31,729 bases of DNA from HGM04593 sp045631905 (GCA_045631905.1 JAZQVO010000032.1:1-31729), one strand, 5' to 3'; counted from the stretch's first letter, positions 7,534 to 15,410 are shown. Numbers and translations are program-made. Notes: generated by a model not told the origin, from the letters alone.

Positions 7534-7539
7534 AGGAGA
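7534..7539 (+). promoter_or_regulatory. Shine-Dalgarno sequence supporting the start at 7549
   Basis: AGGAGA ends 9 nt before the ATG at 7549. Strong Shine-Dalgarno sites are uncommon in this window, so this one helps fix the start. An ATG at 7542 in another frame meets a stop after six codons. Confidence 0.6.
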
Positions 7540-7548
7540 ATATGGATT

Positions 7549-9201
7549 ATGGTCGACTATAAAAAAGCAAGTAAAAGCAAATTTACAACAAACGAAGAGA
7601 GACGTTTCCGCCGGCTGTTCAACAGCTGGGGAGCTTCGGTTCAAGGTTACGACCGCGACACCCTGGGCGACGAACTTAAAATCATAGAAGTTTGGGACTC
7701 ACCCATATACCGTGGAATACTTAAAACACAATACGACAACCGCGAACTTGGAGAGAGCTACGAGCGCGTGAGAGGCAGAAGTTTCCCTAACAGCAAATAC
7801 ACACATGAACACGACATCGACCGTTGGGCTCTCTTCGAATACCCCACAACATTCACATCGAGAGAGAGCTCACATCGCATAACAGGCACAGAACACATAA
7901 CAACCTGCCCCACATGTAACGGCAGAGGAAAAATACCATGCGAAAAATGTAATGGTCGTGGAAGCATCACAGTTACAGACACAAAAAAAGAAAAATGTAA
8001 TAACTGTGATGGTCATGGTTACATCTATGAGCAAGGATATAAAGAAGAAAAAGATTATTATTATTTAAATGGTAATCTTCACTGGCGTTATAAACAGGTT
8101 CCATGCCAGAGACAAAAGATTTGTTATACTTGCAACGGACGTGGAAATATTGAAACAACTATCCATCGCGAAATACCATGTAAAAATTGCCATGCAACAG
8201 GAAAGGTAGTATGTACAACCTGTAACGGCGACACAATGATGGTAAGATACTTGACTCTTTACCGCAGACAAGAGACAAGGCAACATACCAAATATTGTTT
8301 CCCTACACTAATCGAAGAATCAGACGCTCTTAAAATGAGCAGATTATTCGACAACAGCACACCATGGAAGCATGTGGAAAGGATACGCGTAGAAAAAGAA
8401 AATTTCGAGCAAGCAAATATAGCATCTCGTCCCATAGTAGGCGGTATGCTCTCTCAGTTGCCCAAGAATATACACCACCTGCAAAACACCGTTATCTGTT
8501 TCAACGAGTTCGACGTATATGAGTGCGAAGCAAAAACCGTAATATACGAGGTGGACAACACCCGTTACACCTGCATGTTGGTAGGAGGCGACTGGAAGTT
8601 GTTTACAGTAACATCTCCTGTATCAGAGGAGATGGACAGCCTTAAAGACAAGGCAAACAACTATTGCAGTATCGGGCTCTACGGAAAAGCATGGACAACG
8701 CTGTTAAAGATAAACAAGTATCCGCAAGCAGGCGAAAACGAAGCCAGAATGTTGGAACAACTCGAAGAGCGCATGGCCCTTGTAACAAAATTCGGCATAA
8801 ACATAGCAACCGTATTATGCGCTATACTCATTGCACCGATATTCTTTACCATGTACGAAGATTTTGCTTTTTTTGCACCATGGAGCGCGATGATGAACGA
8901 TAAATTCGGCCTAAGCCCGGGGTTCCTCATGGTGGTATCAATCTTCTTCCTGATATTTGTCGGTATAAGGAGGCGTAATGATATTATTCCGGAATATACC
9001 TACAAAGTAACATCACCTTTAAAACGCTTTGTACGAGGTTTTATATATGGAGTAGGACACTCTATCTTTTACACGGCAATAATCTTAATATGCGCATACA
9101 TAGGCCCGCTACAAATAGTCGCCGGGTTGATAAACCTCTGTATTTATATTATATTATTTGTTATTGTAATAATAATGCTTGCCGTAAAAAGTTTCATTTA
9201 A
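7549..9201 (+). CDS. Membrane protein with DnaJ-type cysteine-rich zinc ribbons, no J domain
   Basis: The 550-residue protein has a soluble N-terminal part, a cysteine-rich centre and a C-terminal membrane domain. The centre carries CxxC motifs at residues 120, 131, 150, 192, 211 and 222, several as full CxxCxGxG (CPTCNGRG, CEKCNGRG, CNNCDGHG, CYTCNGRG). This is the zinc-binding repeat of DnaJ. There is no J domain (no HPD), so it is not a canonical DnaJ co-chaperone. Residues 235-410 look globular, and about four hydrophobic segments lie between 417 and 548. It follows the small two-TM gene in an operon and ends before a terminator. Zinc binding is likely; its role (protein folding, membrane quality control or other) is unknown. 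Confidence 0.8.
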   Translation: MVDYKKASKSKFTTNEERRFRRLFNSWGASVQGYDRDTLGDELKIIEVWDSPIYRGILKTQYDNRELGESYERVRGRSFPNSKYTHEHDIDRWALFEYPTTFTSRESSHRITGTEHITTCPTCNGRGKIPCEKCNGRGSITVTDTKKEKCNNCDGHGYIYEQGYKEEKDYYYLNGNLHWRYKQVPCQRQKICYTCNGRGNIETTIHREIPCKNCHATGKVVCTTCNGDTMMVRYLTLYRRQETRQHTKYCFPTLIEESDALKMSRLFDNSTPWKHVERIRVEKENFEQANIASRPIVGGMLSQLPKNIHHLQNTVICFNEFDVYECEAKTVIYEVDNTRYTCMLVGGDWKLFTVTSPVSEEMDSLKDKANNYCSIGLYGKAWTTLLKINKYPQAGENEARMLEQLEERMALVTKFGINIATVLCAILIAPIFFTMYEDFAFFAPWSAMMNDKFGLSPGFLMVVSIFFLIFVGIRRRNDIIPEYTYKVTSPLKRFVRGFIYGVGHSIFYTAIILICAYIGPLQIVAGLINLCIYIILFVIVIIMLAVKSFI

Positions 9202-9240
9202 ATAATATTTATATAACGCTTATTAAAATACACCCCAAAC

Positions 9241-9304
9241 AACAAGCGGTGATGTTAAGTTTCTTTAAACAGAAACAAAAAACAACATCATCGCTTGTTT
9301 TATT
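9241..9304 (+). terminator. Terminator after the zinc-ribbon membrane protein gene
   Basis: A 16-bp stem (9241-9256 with 9284-9299, one G-T pair) encloses a small inner hairpin, GTTTCT with AGAAAC. TTTTA follows. It separates the operon from the SIMPL gene. Confidence 0.7.
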
Positions 9305-9353
9305 GCAAATAAAGGGGCACCTTGCGAAAGAATTAATATTAACCATAAAAAAT

Positions 9354-10073
9354 ATGAAAAAGGACATCACAGCTATAATAGCTACCCTGTTGCTTTTTGC
9401 ACCCGTTACGATGTGGGCACAAATCGATACACGCCCATATATCACTCAAAACACAACCTGTGAGAAAAAGGTAACGCCCGACGAGCTATACCTGAGCATA
9501 ACCATAAACGAGAAGGATAATAAAGGGAAAAAGAGCGTAGAGCTGTTGCAGAAAGAGATGATTCAAGCACTCGAATCGCTTGGTATAAATGTAGAGAAGA
9601 ACCTCACACTCAACTACATGGGCAGTGAGATAAGCTACACCACCTTCCGCCGTAACGTAACACCGCGCACAAGTGCCACATACATGCTTAAAATAGGCAA
9701 CGCCGAGACCATGCAGAAGGTAATAAACAAACTCGAAGCACAAGGCATAACAAACATTGAGCTTGCCCGCACCAATTACAGCAAGGAAGATGAGATTTAC
9801 AACGAACTTGCTACCGAAGCCATGAAAAAGGCAAAACAACAGGCCACCACCCTTGCCGAGGCCATCGGTCAGAGCATAGGCCCGGCGATAAGCATAACCT
9901 CCAACAAATATTCGGGAGGAAACGCCATGCCTCGCCTATACAAGGCACGCAACATGATGATGGTAGAAGAGAGTGCCGACATGAGCATAGAGGAGCCACA
10001 GATTGAGGTGGGCAAAATAACCTACACGTTCAACGTGAATGTGAAATTTCTTTTAAAAGAAGCATCAGAATAG
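9354..10073 (+). CDS. Periplasmic SIMPL (DUF541) domain protein
   Basis: With the ATG at 9354 the protein is 239 residues and begins with a signal peptide (MKKDITAIIATLLLFAPVTMWA, cleaved before QID). The frame is open further upstream, but that stretch overlaps the terminator and encodes no plausible N-terminus. The mature part fits the SIMPL/DUF541 family: an early block VTPDELYLSITINE, a middle block of strands and helices, and the closing GKITYTFNVNVKFLL. SIMPL proteins are secreted or periplasmic; some were linked to oxidative stress resistance (E. coli YggE) or to a signalling partner (mouse SIMPL). The molecular function in bacteria is poorly known. It converges with the DUF2752 gene, 20 bp away. 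Confidence 0.88.
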   Translation: MKKDITAIIATLLLFAPVTMWAQIDTRPYITQNTTCEKKVTPDELYLSITINEKDNKGKKSVELLQKEMIQALESLGINVEKNLTLNYMGSEISYTTFRRNVTPRTSATYMLKIGNAETMQKVINKLEAQGITNIELARTNYSKEDEIYNELATEAMKKAKQQATTLAEAIGQSIGPAISITSNKYSGGNAMPRLYKARNMMMVEESADMSIEEPQIEVGKITYTFNVNVKFLLKEASE

Positions 10074-10093
10074 CGCACAACCACATTCCTCCA

Positions 10094-10468
10094 TCACAAA
10101 TTTCTTATTATCCACCAAGCTAGATATATAATAATATAAAAATATATCGAATACCTGTGCAATAAGATTCTGCACCAAGCAGAAGAAACAGAACAAAACT
10201 TTTTGGCATAAATAACTGCCAGCACATAAGGAAGTGCAAAAAACAGAAACGGGTTATACCAAAATGCTTTTTTAAAATCCCCGTTCAACAAAGAATGAAC
10301 AGCGCGTTGCACACCGCATGACGGGCATTCAAAGCCTGTCATGCGGTACAACACACATTTTGGGAAAAATGAATTTTCTTCGGGATTGTAGTTGCCATAT
10401 ATAAAAACAACAAACACAACAACCAAAACAAAAGCCGAAGCAAACATTTTCTTAACCAATTGGTTCAT
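10094..10468 (-). CDS. DUF2752 family membrane protein
   Basis: The 124-residue protein matches DUF2752. The family's core CVLYRMTGFECPSCGVQRAVHSLLNGDFKKAFWYNP is present, with the conserved CPxCG and R-A-x-H-x-L-x-x-G-D features. Three hydrophobic segments (about residues 8-27, 68-88 and 104-123) place it in the inner membrane. Its start overlaps the end of the upstream gene by 17 nt, suggesting translational coupling. The family has no firm function. In many bacteria it sits beside CD225- or TM2-type small membrane proteins, as it does here. Confidence 0.85.
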   Translation of the reverse strand: MNQLVKKMFASAFVLVVVFVVFIYGNYNPEENSFFPKCVLYRMTGFECPSCGVQRAVHSLLNGDFKKAFWYNPFLFFALPYVLAVIYAKKFCSVSSAWCRILLHRYSIYFYIIIYLAWWIIRNL

Positions 10469-11069
10469 AAACCGTCACATCGGAATAATACTCAATTATT
10501 TCTTTCACATGTTTGTAGCTATAGCTATGAACATTTTCTTTTTTATCATAATATTGGGTTACAACCTTTTCAAACAAAAACGAATAATCAATCGCATCAT
10601 AGAATTTCAAAGTATACTCGTACATTTTATCATCGTATTCTTGCTCATATTTATAATCTTTACGACACCTGTAACCAATAATACATTCGCTACCACCGAC
10701 AACACCTTTAGAATAATAAAGGCCACCATCATTTATAACACATTGACCGATACTATTATATAAATCGCCACTACTTTTCAAATATCCATTATGGTAAAAA
10801 TTATCAATTTCCCCTAATCGCGCTGTAAGAAGAAATGAAACCAATAGACATAACAAGAAAGGGATACAGACACTTCTTCTTATAAAAGACGATTTTGTCA
10901 TTATAGAACTAAGTATCAGCACAATAACAAAAGCGATTATTCCAAGAATTATGGAAATCAACATCGGTGAGCTATCGAAAAGCGAAGCAATCAACGGATA
11001 CAGAAAGTAGCTTATAACTACAAGTAAAACAGCTATAATAACAGAAAAAAACAAAACTAAATTTTTCAT
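10452..11069 (-). CDS. Unknown membrane protein of the GYF_2/DUF2752 operon
   Basis: The 205-residue protein has three closely spaced hydrophobic segments at about residues 4-27, 36-57 and 68-84. A soluble, Tyr-rich C-terminal part of about 120 residues follows (GEIDNFYHNGYLKSSGDLYNS... to VYEPIG). It contains two cysteines (CVINDGGLYYSKG, ECIIGYRC). I do not recognise a family. It starts 7 nt after the GYF_2-CD225 gene and overlaps the DUF2752 gene, so the three form one operon. The soluble domain may lie outside the cytoplasmic membrane. Confidence 0.7.
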   Translation of the reverse strand: MKNLVLFFSVIIAVLLVVISYFLYPLIASLFDSSPMLISIILGIIAFVIVLILSSIMTKSSFIRRSVCIPFLLCLLVSFLLTARLGEIDNFYHNGYLKSSGDLYNSIGQCVINDGGLYYSKGVVGGSECIIGYRCRKDYKYEQEYDDKMYEYTLKFYDAIDYSFLFEKVVTQYYDKKENVHSYSYKHVKEIIEYYSDVTVYEPIG

Positions 11070-11076
11070 AATAATA

Positions 11077-11562
11077 TTACATTAATCCACCTATAAAACC
11101 AACAAAAAACATAAATATATTAAAAATCAGACCGCAACCAACCGATACAATGCACCATATTTTTGCTTGCTCCGAATATTTCTGCGCACCGGCCTTATCG
11201 CCTGAATGCCATAGTTTTTCCACTTTTGATGCATAGACAATAGCAGCAATACCGGTCGGTAGACAGCAAAAGAGTGTTGATAGTATTGAAAATATCAAAT
11301 AGCTATCGGGGCATTTATCGCTTGACGGTTGTACTGACACCGGAGGTACAGGAGGTACGACCGTCGCTGACGGCACAGGTGGCGGTGTGGCTGTTGAATT
11401 AAACATATTTTTCAATTCGAGGACTTCGCCGGCTTTGGTCCAATTACTCATTCCCTCGCACCACACAAGAGTTTCGGCAGTAACACCGTTTTTTAAAAGT
11501 TCCTTAGCGGGAAGAGGACCGCATTGTTCCCGTTTTGCATTTAAATAATAATAGTTTTTCAT
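11077..11562 (-). CDS. GYF_2 (DUF4339) domain protein fused to a CD225-like membrane domain
   Basis: The 161-residue protein begins with a GYF_2/DUF4339 domain (residues 1-50: YYYLNAKREQCGPLPAKELLKNG, ETLVWCEGMSNWTKAGEV). This domain is thought to bind proline-rich peptides. A Pro-rich linker (about 59-78) follows. Then comes a CD225/dispanin-like pair of hydrophobic segments (about 87-108 and 133-158) around the conserved ASKVEKLWHSGDKAGAQKYSEQAKIW loop. Bacterial CD225 proteins are small membrane proteins of unknown function, related in fold to interferon-induced transmembrane proteins. The Pro-rich linker could itself be a GYF ligand. First gene of the operon; its ATG follows an apparent terminator hairpin and a structured leader. 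Confidence 0.88.
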   Translation of the reverse strand: MKNYYYLNAKREQCGPLPAKELLKNGVTAETLVWCEGMSNWTKAGEVLELKNMFNSTATPPPVPSATVVPPVPPVSVQPSSDKCPDSYLIFSILSTLFCCLPTGIAAIVYASKVEKLWHSGDKAGAQKYSEQAKIWCIVSVGCGLIFNIFMFFVGFIGGLM

Positions 11563-11572
11563 ATAAAAAATA

Positions 11573-11605
11573 AAAAGGCGTGCACCATTCTTTCGCTTGC
11601 CTTTT
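11573..11605 (-). terminator. Terminator-like hairpin immediately before the GYF_2-CD225 start codon
   Basis: On the minus strand AAAAGGC (11605-11599) pairs with GCCTTTT (11579-11573) around a 19-nt loop. TATTTTTT then runs up to the ATG at 11562. Its position suggests either attenuation of the operon or the end of a separate small RNA. Confidence 0.5.
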
Positions 11606-11712
11606 CATCTGGTTACCGCCAAGTAACCTATGCAACTGACAAGGACAGAATAGTTCACGCCAAGGCGCGAACTTCCATCTACTTGCTCTCAGTTGCTGAA
11701 TTTTTGGCGGTA
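11573..11712 (-). ncRNA. Candidate structured leader RNA or small RNA upstream of the GYF_2-CD225 operon
   Basis: On the minus strand four nested helices are visible. P1 pairs 11704-11712 with 11614-11622 (9 bp, TACCGCCAA/TTGGCGGTA). P2 pairs 11689-11696 with 11632-11639 (8 bp). P3 pairs 11682-11685 with 11640-11643. P4 pairs 11664-11673 with 11652-11661 (10 bp, one G-U). A separate hairpin, GGTTAC with GTAACC (11611-11628), shares bases 11614-11616 with P1, so the two compete. A terminator-like hairpin follows. This looks like a cis-regulatory switch or a terminated small RNA. A short mobile element with inverted ends is the main alternative. I recognise no known riboswitch class. Confidence 0.5.
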
Positions 11713-11838
11713 TTCGATGAAAAGAGAACAAGAGCTAAAGCTCTATATTTTATTTATGTTCAATTCAAGTTAAAGAATGAAAACACTTTAAGTTTTACTA
11801 ATAAATTAGGTAATTTATACTACCACAATTATCATTCA

Positions 11839-11846
11839 CAAAGGTA
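11839..11846 (-). promoter_or_regulatory. -7 promoter element for the GYF_2-CD225 operon leader
   Basis: TACCTTTG on the minus strand matches TAnnTTTG, the same sequence used by tRNA-Ser. No clear -33 box is seen. A start here would give a leader of about 270 nt containing the structured element. A second exact match (TATATTTG, 12020-12027) lies further upstream beside the repeat. Confidence 0.35.
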
Positions 11847-12030
11847 TATGATATATCTACTCCTTAGAAAGGGGCGAACGACAAATTTGCATATCATTGT
11901 ATAGAATCACCATAAATTAAAATAAGGTATGTAACACTATTGGGTTACAAAATTCCTTGAAGCATTCTCATCTTTTAATATTCCATAGGCATTATTTTTT
12001 ATTTCATTAACAATATTTGCAAATATACAC

Positions 12031-12063
12031 ACAAACGAGCGAGAAACATGAAGTTTACTTCAA
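12031..12063. repeat. Intergenic repeat family, copy B
   Basis: Identical over 33 nt to 1981-2013. It includes GAGCGAGAAACATG and the dyad TGAAG-TTTA-CTTCA. On its left is CAAATATA (TATATTTG on the minus strand), as is also seen beside copy C near nfo. Confidence 0.8.
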
Positions 12064-12074
12064 TGTTTTTTACA

Positions 12075-12112
12075 GCGAGCGCAGGAAATATTAGAGGTTT
12101 ACCTCAAATTTC
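12075..12112. repeat. Intergenic repeat family, copy E (diverged)
   Basis: Begins GCGAGCGCAGGAAATAT and contains the dyad AGAGG-TTTA-CCTC, then CAAATTTCA. It has the same layout as copies A and B, with changed arms that still pair. It lies 11 nt from copy B, just as copies C and A lie side by side near nfo. Confidence 0.6.
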
Positions 12113-12189
12113 AAAGAAGATGTAATATAAACGTATTTAACAATATTAATTAACATAGTTAAGATTTTAATCACGACTCTCGCCCTATC

Positions 12190-12810
12190 TCAGCGACGAT
12201 AACTGCCTTTTCCTCCACACATATAACACGATCTTTGATAATGTTTACCATACCCATTATGTCCGCAAAAAGAACAATAATAAATATCCCCCAAAGTAAG
12301 CAGAACATCTTCACAAATTTTTCCGCTACCATTACAACCTGAACATACATAATTTTTTAACGTGCTACCACTTGAAGCATTATTGCTGTTAGATGTACCT
12401 TGATTTTTATTACCATTATAATACCCTAAATTTATTACCTTCCCGGTTACTCCATCAATCCCGGTACAGAAACCATAAGAATCGGTACTAAGAATCATAA
12501 CCTGCATTCCATCGTTATTACACTTACCGCATTTACCTTTACCATAACACTAACTACATGAAACCCAGCTGGCATAAACTCCATGACCTATATATTTACC
12601 ACCAGCACCTCCACACCAGCTACATCGTTTCTTCCCGTGGCAATATGTACACTTACTTTTTTTCTCTACTAAACTGGAACCATCACTATACTCGGTAGTT
12701 TTAACACCTCCACCATCATTCTGTTCAATAACAGAACGTTTAATTACTTATTGTTGAGCAAAAGCACCACTACAAATAATTAATAAGGAATACAATAGGA
12801 AAAGCCTCAT
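12190..12810 (-). pseudogene. Secreted DnaJ-type zinc-ribbon protein, broken by two in-frame stops
   Basis: One unbroken frame of 207 codons runs from the ATG at 12810 to the TGA at 12190, except for TAA at 12750-12748 and TAG at 12552-12550. The start encodes a good signal peptide (MRLFLLYSLLIICSGAFA, then QQ). CxxC zinc-ribbon units follow: CTYCHGKKRCSWCGG, CS-stop-CYGKGKCGKC, CSGCNGSGK, CSFCGHNG and CYMCGGKG, with a Ser/Asn-rich linker. Both stops could come from a single C-to-T change in a Gln codon, and no frameshift is present. Intact relatives would be secreted zinc-ribbon proteins of unknown role. The last 105 residues remain open but lack a signal peptide. It lies 31 bp downstream of mutS2 on the same strand. 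Confidence 0.8.
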
Positions 12811-12841
12811 AATAACAAACTTTTATCAAATTATAAAACTC

Positions 12842-15367
12842 TCAACCTATCTCAATGACGGTTATTCCCGCTCCACCAAACTGCACATGCTCGTCGTGGA
12901 AAGAGCGCACAAAAGGCACCGTGCTCAAATATTGACGCACAAGCGAACGTAAAATACCGTTGCCCGTTCCGTGCAATACGCGCAACTGATGCACGTCGCA
13001 CATCACAGCATCGTCGAGGAAATATGTAACAGCCTGCACAGCCTCCTCGCCACGCATACCGCGTATATCAATATCCGATTTAAAGTTCAACCTCTTGTTA
13101 TGCAGTTGCTGTTGTGTCTCGGTTGTGAGGAACGACACCTTGCGCACCTCCTCTTTGGGAGCCTCGGCGGGGGTGAGTTTGCTGAGCGCAACAGTCGATT
13201 TTACCGCACCGAAACGTACAACCGCCCCGGCCTTGTTTATCGACAAAATCTCGCCCACAGCCTGCAAACCGGCCATACGCACATACATACCCTCCTTTAA
13301 CACAGGCTTTTCGGGTTCACGTTTTTCGGCAACAGGTTGTGAGGGGTTGTTTTTCTCCTTTTTACCACTCTTTTTACGCTCCTGACGGGCAAGAATTTTT
13401 GCCATCTCGCGGTCGGTCTCCATGGCTTGACGTTGCTTGGCAAGTTCCTCCACCTCCTTGCCAAAATCGGCAAGTTCCTTGCGAGCAGCACGTGTCTTCT
13501 CCCTCTCGGCTTTTGCCTCAACTATACTGCGTATAGTATTCTCTATTTTGGCATTAGCACGACGCAACAGCTCTTCGGCCTCCTCACGTGCCTCCTTTAT
13601 AACCTGCTTACGGCTTTTCTTTAACTCGTCGGACGACTCCTGTAACCTGCTCAGCATCTCGTCGAGCTCCTTCTCCTTCTGATGCACACTCTTGCGCTTC
13701 GCCTCCCAATAGCGTTTGTCGCGCACAATATCCTGCAAATATTTGTCCGACTGAATGTAGTCGCTACCCACAATTTGCGATGCATCTTGAATAACATCTT
13801 CGGGGAGGCCTATCTTGCGAGCAATCTCCACGGCAAACGAACTGCCGGGGTTGCCTATCTGCAACTGAAAGAGCGGACGCATCTCGCCACGGTCGTAAAG
13901 CATGGCACCGTTCACGACACCCGGTGTCGAGTCGGCAAAGTGTTTAAGGTTCTGATAGTGAGTGGTTATAATCCCGTACGCACCGCGGTCGTTGAACCTT
14001 TTTAGAAGAGCCTCGGCTATGGCGGCACCTATGAGAGGTTCTGTTCCGCTACCAAACTCATCGATGAGTATAAGTGAGTTTTTATCGCAACTCTTCAACG
14101 TATGCTTCATGTTGAGCAGATGGCTCGAATAGGTACTCAGGTCATCTTCTATGCTCTGCTCATCGCCTATGTTTATAAACAAATTCTTGAAAATACCCGC
14201 ATAACTGCGCTCGTGAACAGGTATGAGCATACCACACTGCAACATATACTGCAATAGCCCTGCCGTTTTAAGACAGACCGACTTTCCGCCGGCATTCGGA
14301 CCCGAGATGAGCAGTATGCGACGGTCGCCATCGAGGGTTATGTCGAGCGGCGACATCTTGCGCCCATGCTTGCGCAAAGAGCGTTCGAGCAAGGGGTGAT
14401 AAGCAACTCCCCAATCTATGAGAGGGCGGTTTTTCAGCACCGGTTTTATTGCATTAAATGAGATTGCAAGCTCGGCTTTCGCGCGAAGAAAATCTATCTC
14501 ACCCAAAAAATCATATGCCTGCAAAAGCGATGGTACCAAGGGGCGCAACTCGGCCGAAATTGCTGTGAGAATGATAATAATCTCGCGCTTCTCCTCGGCC
14601 TCCAGCTCACGTATGCGGTTATTTGCCTCAACCACCTCGGCCGGCTCTATGAAAACTGTTTTTCCGCTTGCCGACTCGTCGTGCACGATACCGCCCATCT
14701 TGCGTTTCAACGCCGGAGCCACAGGGATAACCAAACGACCGTCGCGAAACGTGGGGGCCGCATCTTTTTCGACCAACCCGTCGGCTTGGGCACGACGCAA
14801 TATAGAGTTCAACGTACGAGATATACCACTCGAGGTGCGCACAAGTTCGCCTCTTATACGTGCGAGATTGGGCGATGCACTATCTTTTACCTCGCCGAAC
14901 TTATCAACAACCATATCGATATCCCTTATTACCTTTGTAAAAGAGCTATCTTGGGCAAGTTCACCCACAAGATTGCGCAAATTGGGATAGAGCGGGTTAT
15001 CTTCGCTCGTGGAGCTACCACCCCCATCGCCCTGCTTGCGAAGCAACGACAAGATGCGCTCGATGGTATCGAGCGAACGACGCAAGGCAAACAACTCGTC
15101 GGCACTCATGTACATGCCCTCTATACCGATACGTTTAAGGGGTTCACGCACATCGAAATAAAAATCGGACGGAAAATTTTGCTCCACCTGCAAAATGCGC
15201 ACAAACTCCTCTACCTCACAAAGTTTCGTTGTTATAGCTTCGAAATTTGTGAGGAAAGACATATCATCGACACGCTCCCTGCCAAGCTGGCTCAAGCAAC
15301 GTTCTTTTAGCATGCGACGCACCACGTCGAACTCTATTTTACTCTCAAAATTATTGGGATATATCAT
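12842..15367 (-). CDS. mutS2: Endonuclease MutS2
   Basis: The 841-residue protein has the MutS2 layout. Helical core and clamp domains come first (about residues 1-320). The MutS-type ATPase has Walker A GPNAGGKS (356-363) and Walker B with LIDEFGSGTEP (about 433-443). A long charged coiled coil spans about 520-650. A KOW/SH3-like segment (KEGMYVRMAGLQAVGEI) precedes a C-terminal Smr nuclease domain (about 765-841) with DIRGMRGEEA and LRVLHGTGNGILR. MutS2 lacks the mismatch-recognition domain of MutS. In other bacteria it suppresses homologous recombination or rescues collided ribosomes; which applies here is not visible. Its leader carries a 19-bp tandem duplication. Confidence 0.97.
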   Translation of the reverse strand: MIYPNNFESKIEFDVVRRMLKERCLSQLGRERVDDMSFLTNFEAITTKLCEVEEFVRILQVEQNFPSDFYFDVREPLKRIGIEGMYMSADELFALRRSLDTIERILSLLRKQGDGGGSSTSEDNPLYPNLRNLVGELAQDSSFTKVIRDIDMVVDKFGEVKDSASPNLARIRGELVRTSSGISRTLNSILRRAQADGLVEKDAAPTFRDGRLVIPVAPALKRKMGGIVHDESASGKTVFIEPAEVVEANNRIRELEAEEKREIIIILTAISAELRPLVPSLLQAYDFLGEIDFLRAKAELAISFNAIKPVLKNRPLIDWGVAYHPLLERSLRKHGRKMSPLDITLDGDRRILLISGPNAGGKSVCLKTAGLLQYMLQCGMLIPVHERSYAGIFKNLFINIGDEQSIEDDLSTYSSHLLNMKHTLKSCDKNSLILIDEFGSGTEPLIGAAIAEALLKRFNDRGAYGIITTHYQNLKHFADSTPGVVNGAMLYDRGEMRPLFQLQIGNPGSSFAVEIARKIGLPEDVIQDASQIVGSDYIQSDKYLQDIVRDKRYWEAKRKSVHQKEKELDEMLSRLQESSDELKKSRKQVIKEAREEAEELLRRANAKIENTIRSIVEAKAEREKTRAARKELADFGKEVEELAKQRQAMETDREMAKILARQERKKSGKKEKNNPSQPVAEKREPEKPVLKEGMYVRMAGLQAVGEILSINKAGAVVRFGAVKSTVALSKLTPAEAPKEEVRKVSFLTTETQQQLHNKRLNFKSDIDIRGMRGEEAVQAVTYFLDDAVMCDVHQLRVLHGTGNGILRSLVRQYLSTVPFVRSFHDEHVQFGGAGITVIEIG

Positions 15368-15372
15368 TCTCT

Positions 15373-15410
15373 ATTCTTGAAAAACAGCGCGATTCTTGAA
15401 AAACAGCGCG
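15373..15410. repeat. Perfect 19-bp tandem duplication in the mutS2 leader
   Basis: ATTCTTGAAAAACAGCGCG occurs twice with no gap (15373-15391 and 15392-15410). It lies just upstream of the mutS2 ATG, where the ribosome binds. Confidence 0.9.

Larger units (their letters stand above)
11563..12189. other. 627-bp AT-rich intergenic region with leader RNA and repeats
   Basis: No credible gene is seen. The right part holds repeat copies B and E, the middle a candidate promoter (11839-11846) in AT-rich sequence, and the left part the structured leader. A 75-codon minus-strand frame at 11504-11731 only reads through the structured element and overlaps the GYF_2 start. Confidence 0.6.

Noticed and set aside
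9090..9353. Upstream extension of the SIMPL gene frame
   Set aside because: The extension overlaps the previous gene and its terminator. The ATG at 9354 gives a proper signal peptide.
11504..11731. 75-codon minus-strand frame across the leader of the GYF_2 operon
   Set aside because: It runs through the paired stems and the terminator-like hairpin and overlaps the GYF_2 gene start in another frame. The stem pairing is a better explanation for the sequence.
12181..12210. Similarity between the end of the zinc-ribbon pseudogene and the end of mutS2 (both near CCTATCTCA)
   Set aside because: Only about 15 of 22 bases agree, and the encoded residues differ. It is too weak to call a duplication.
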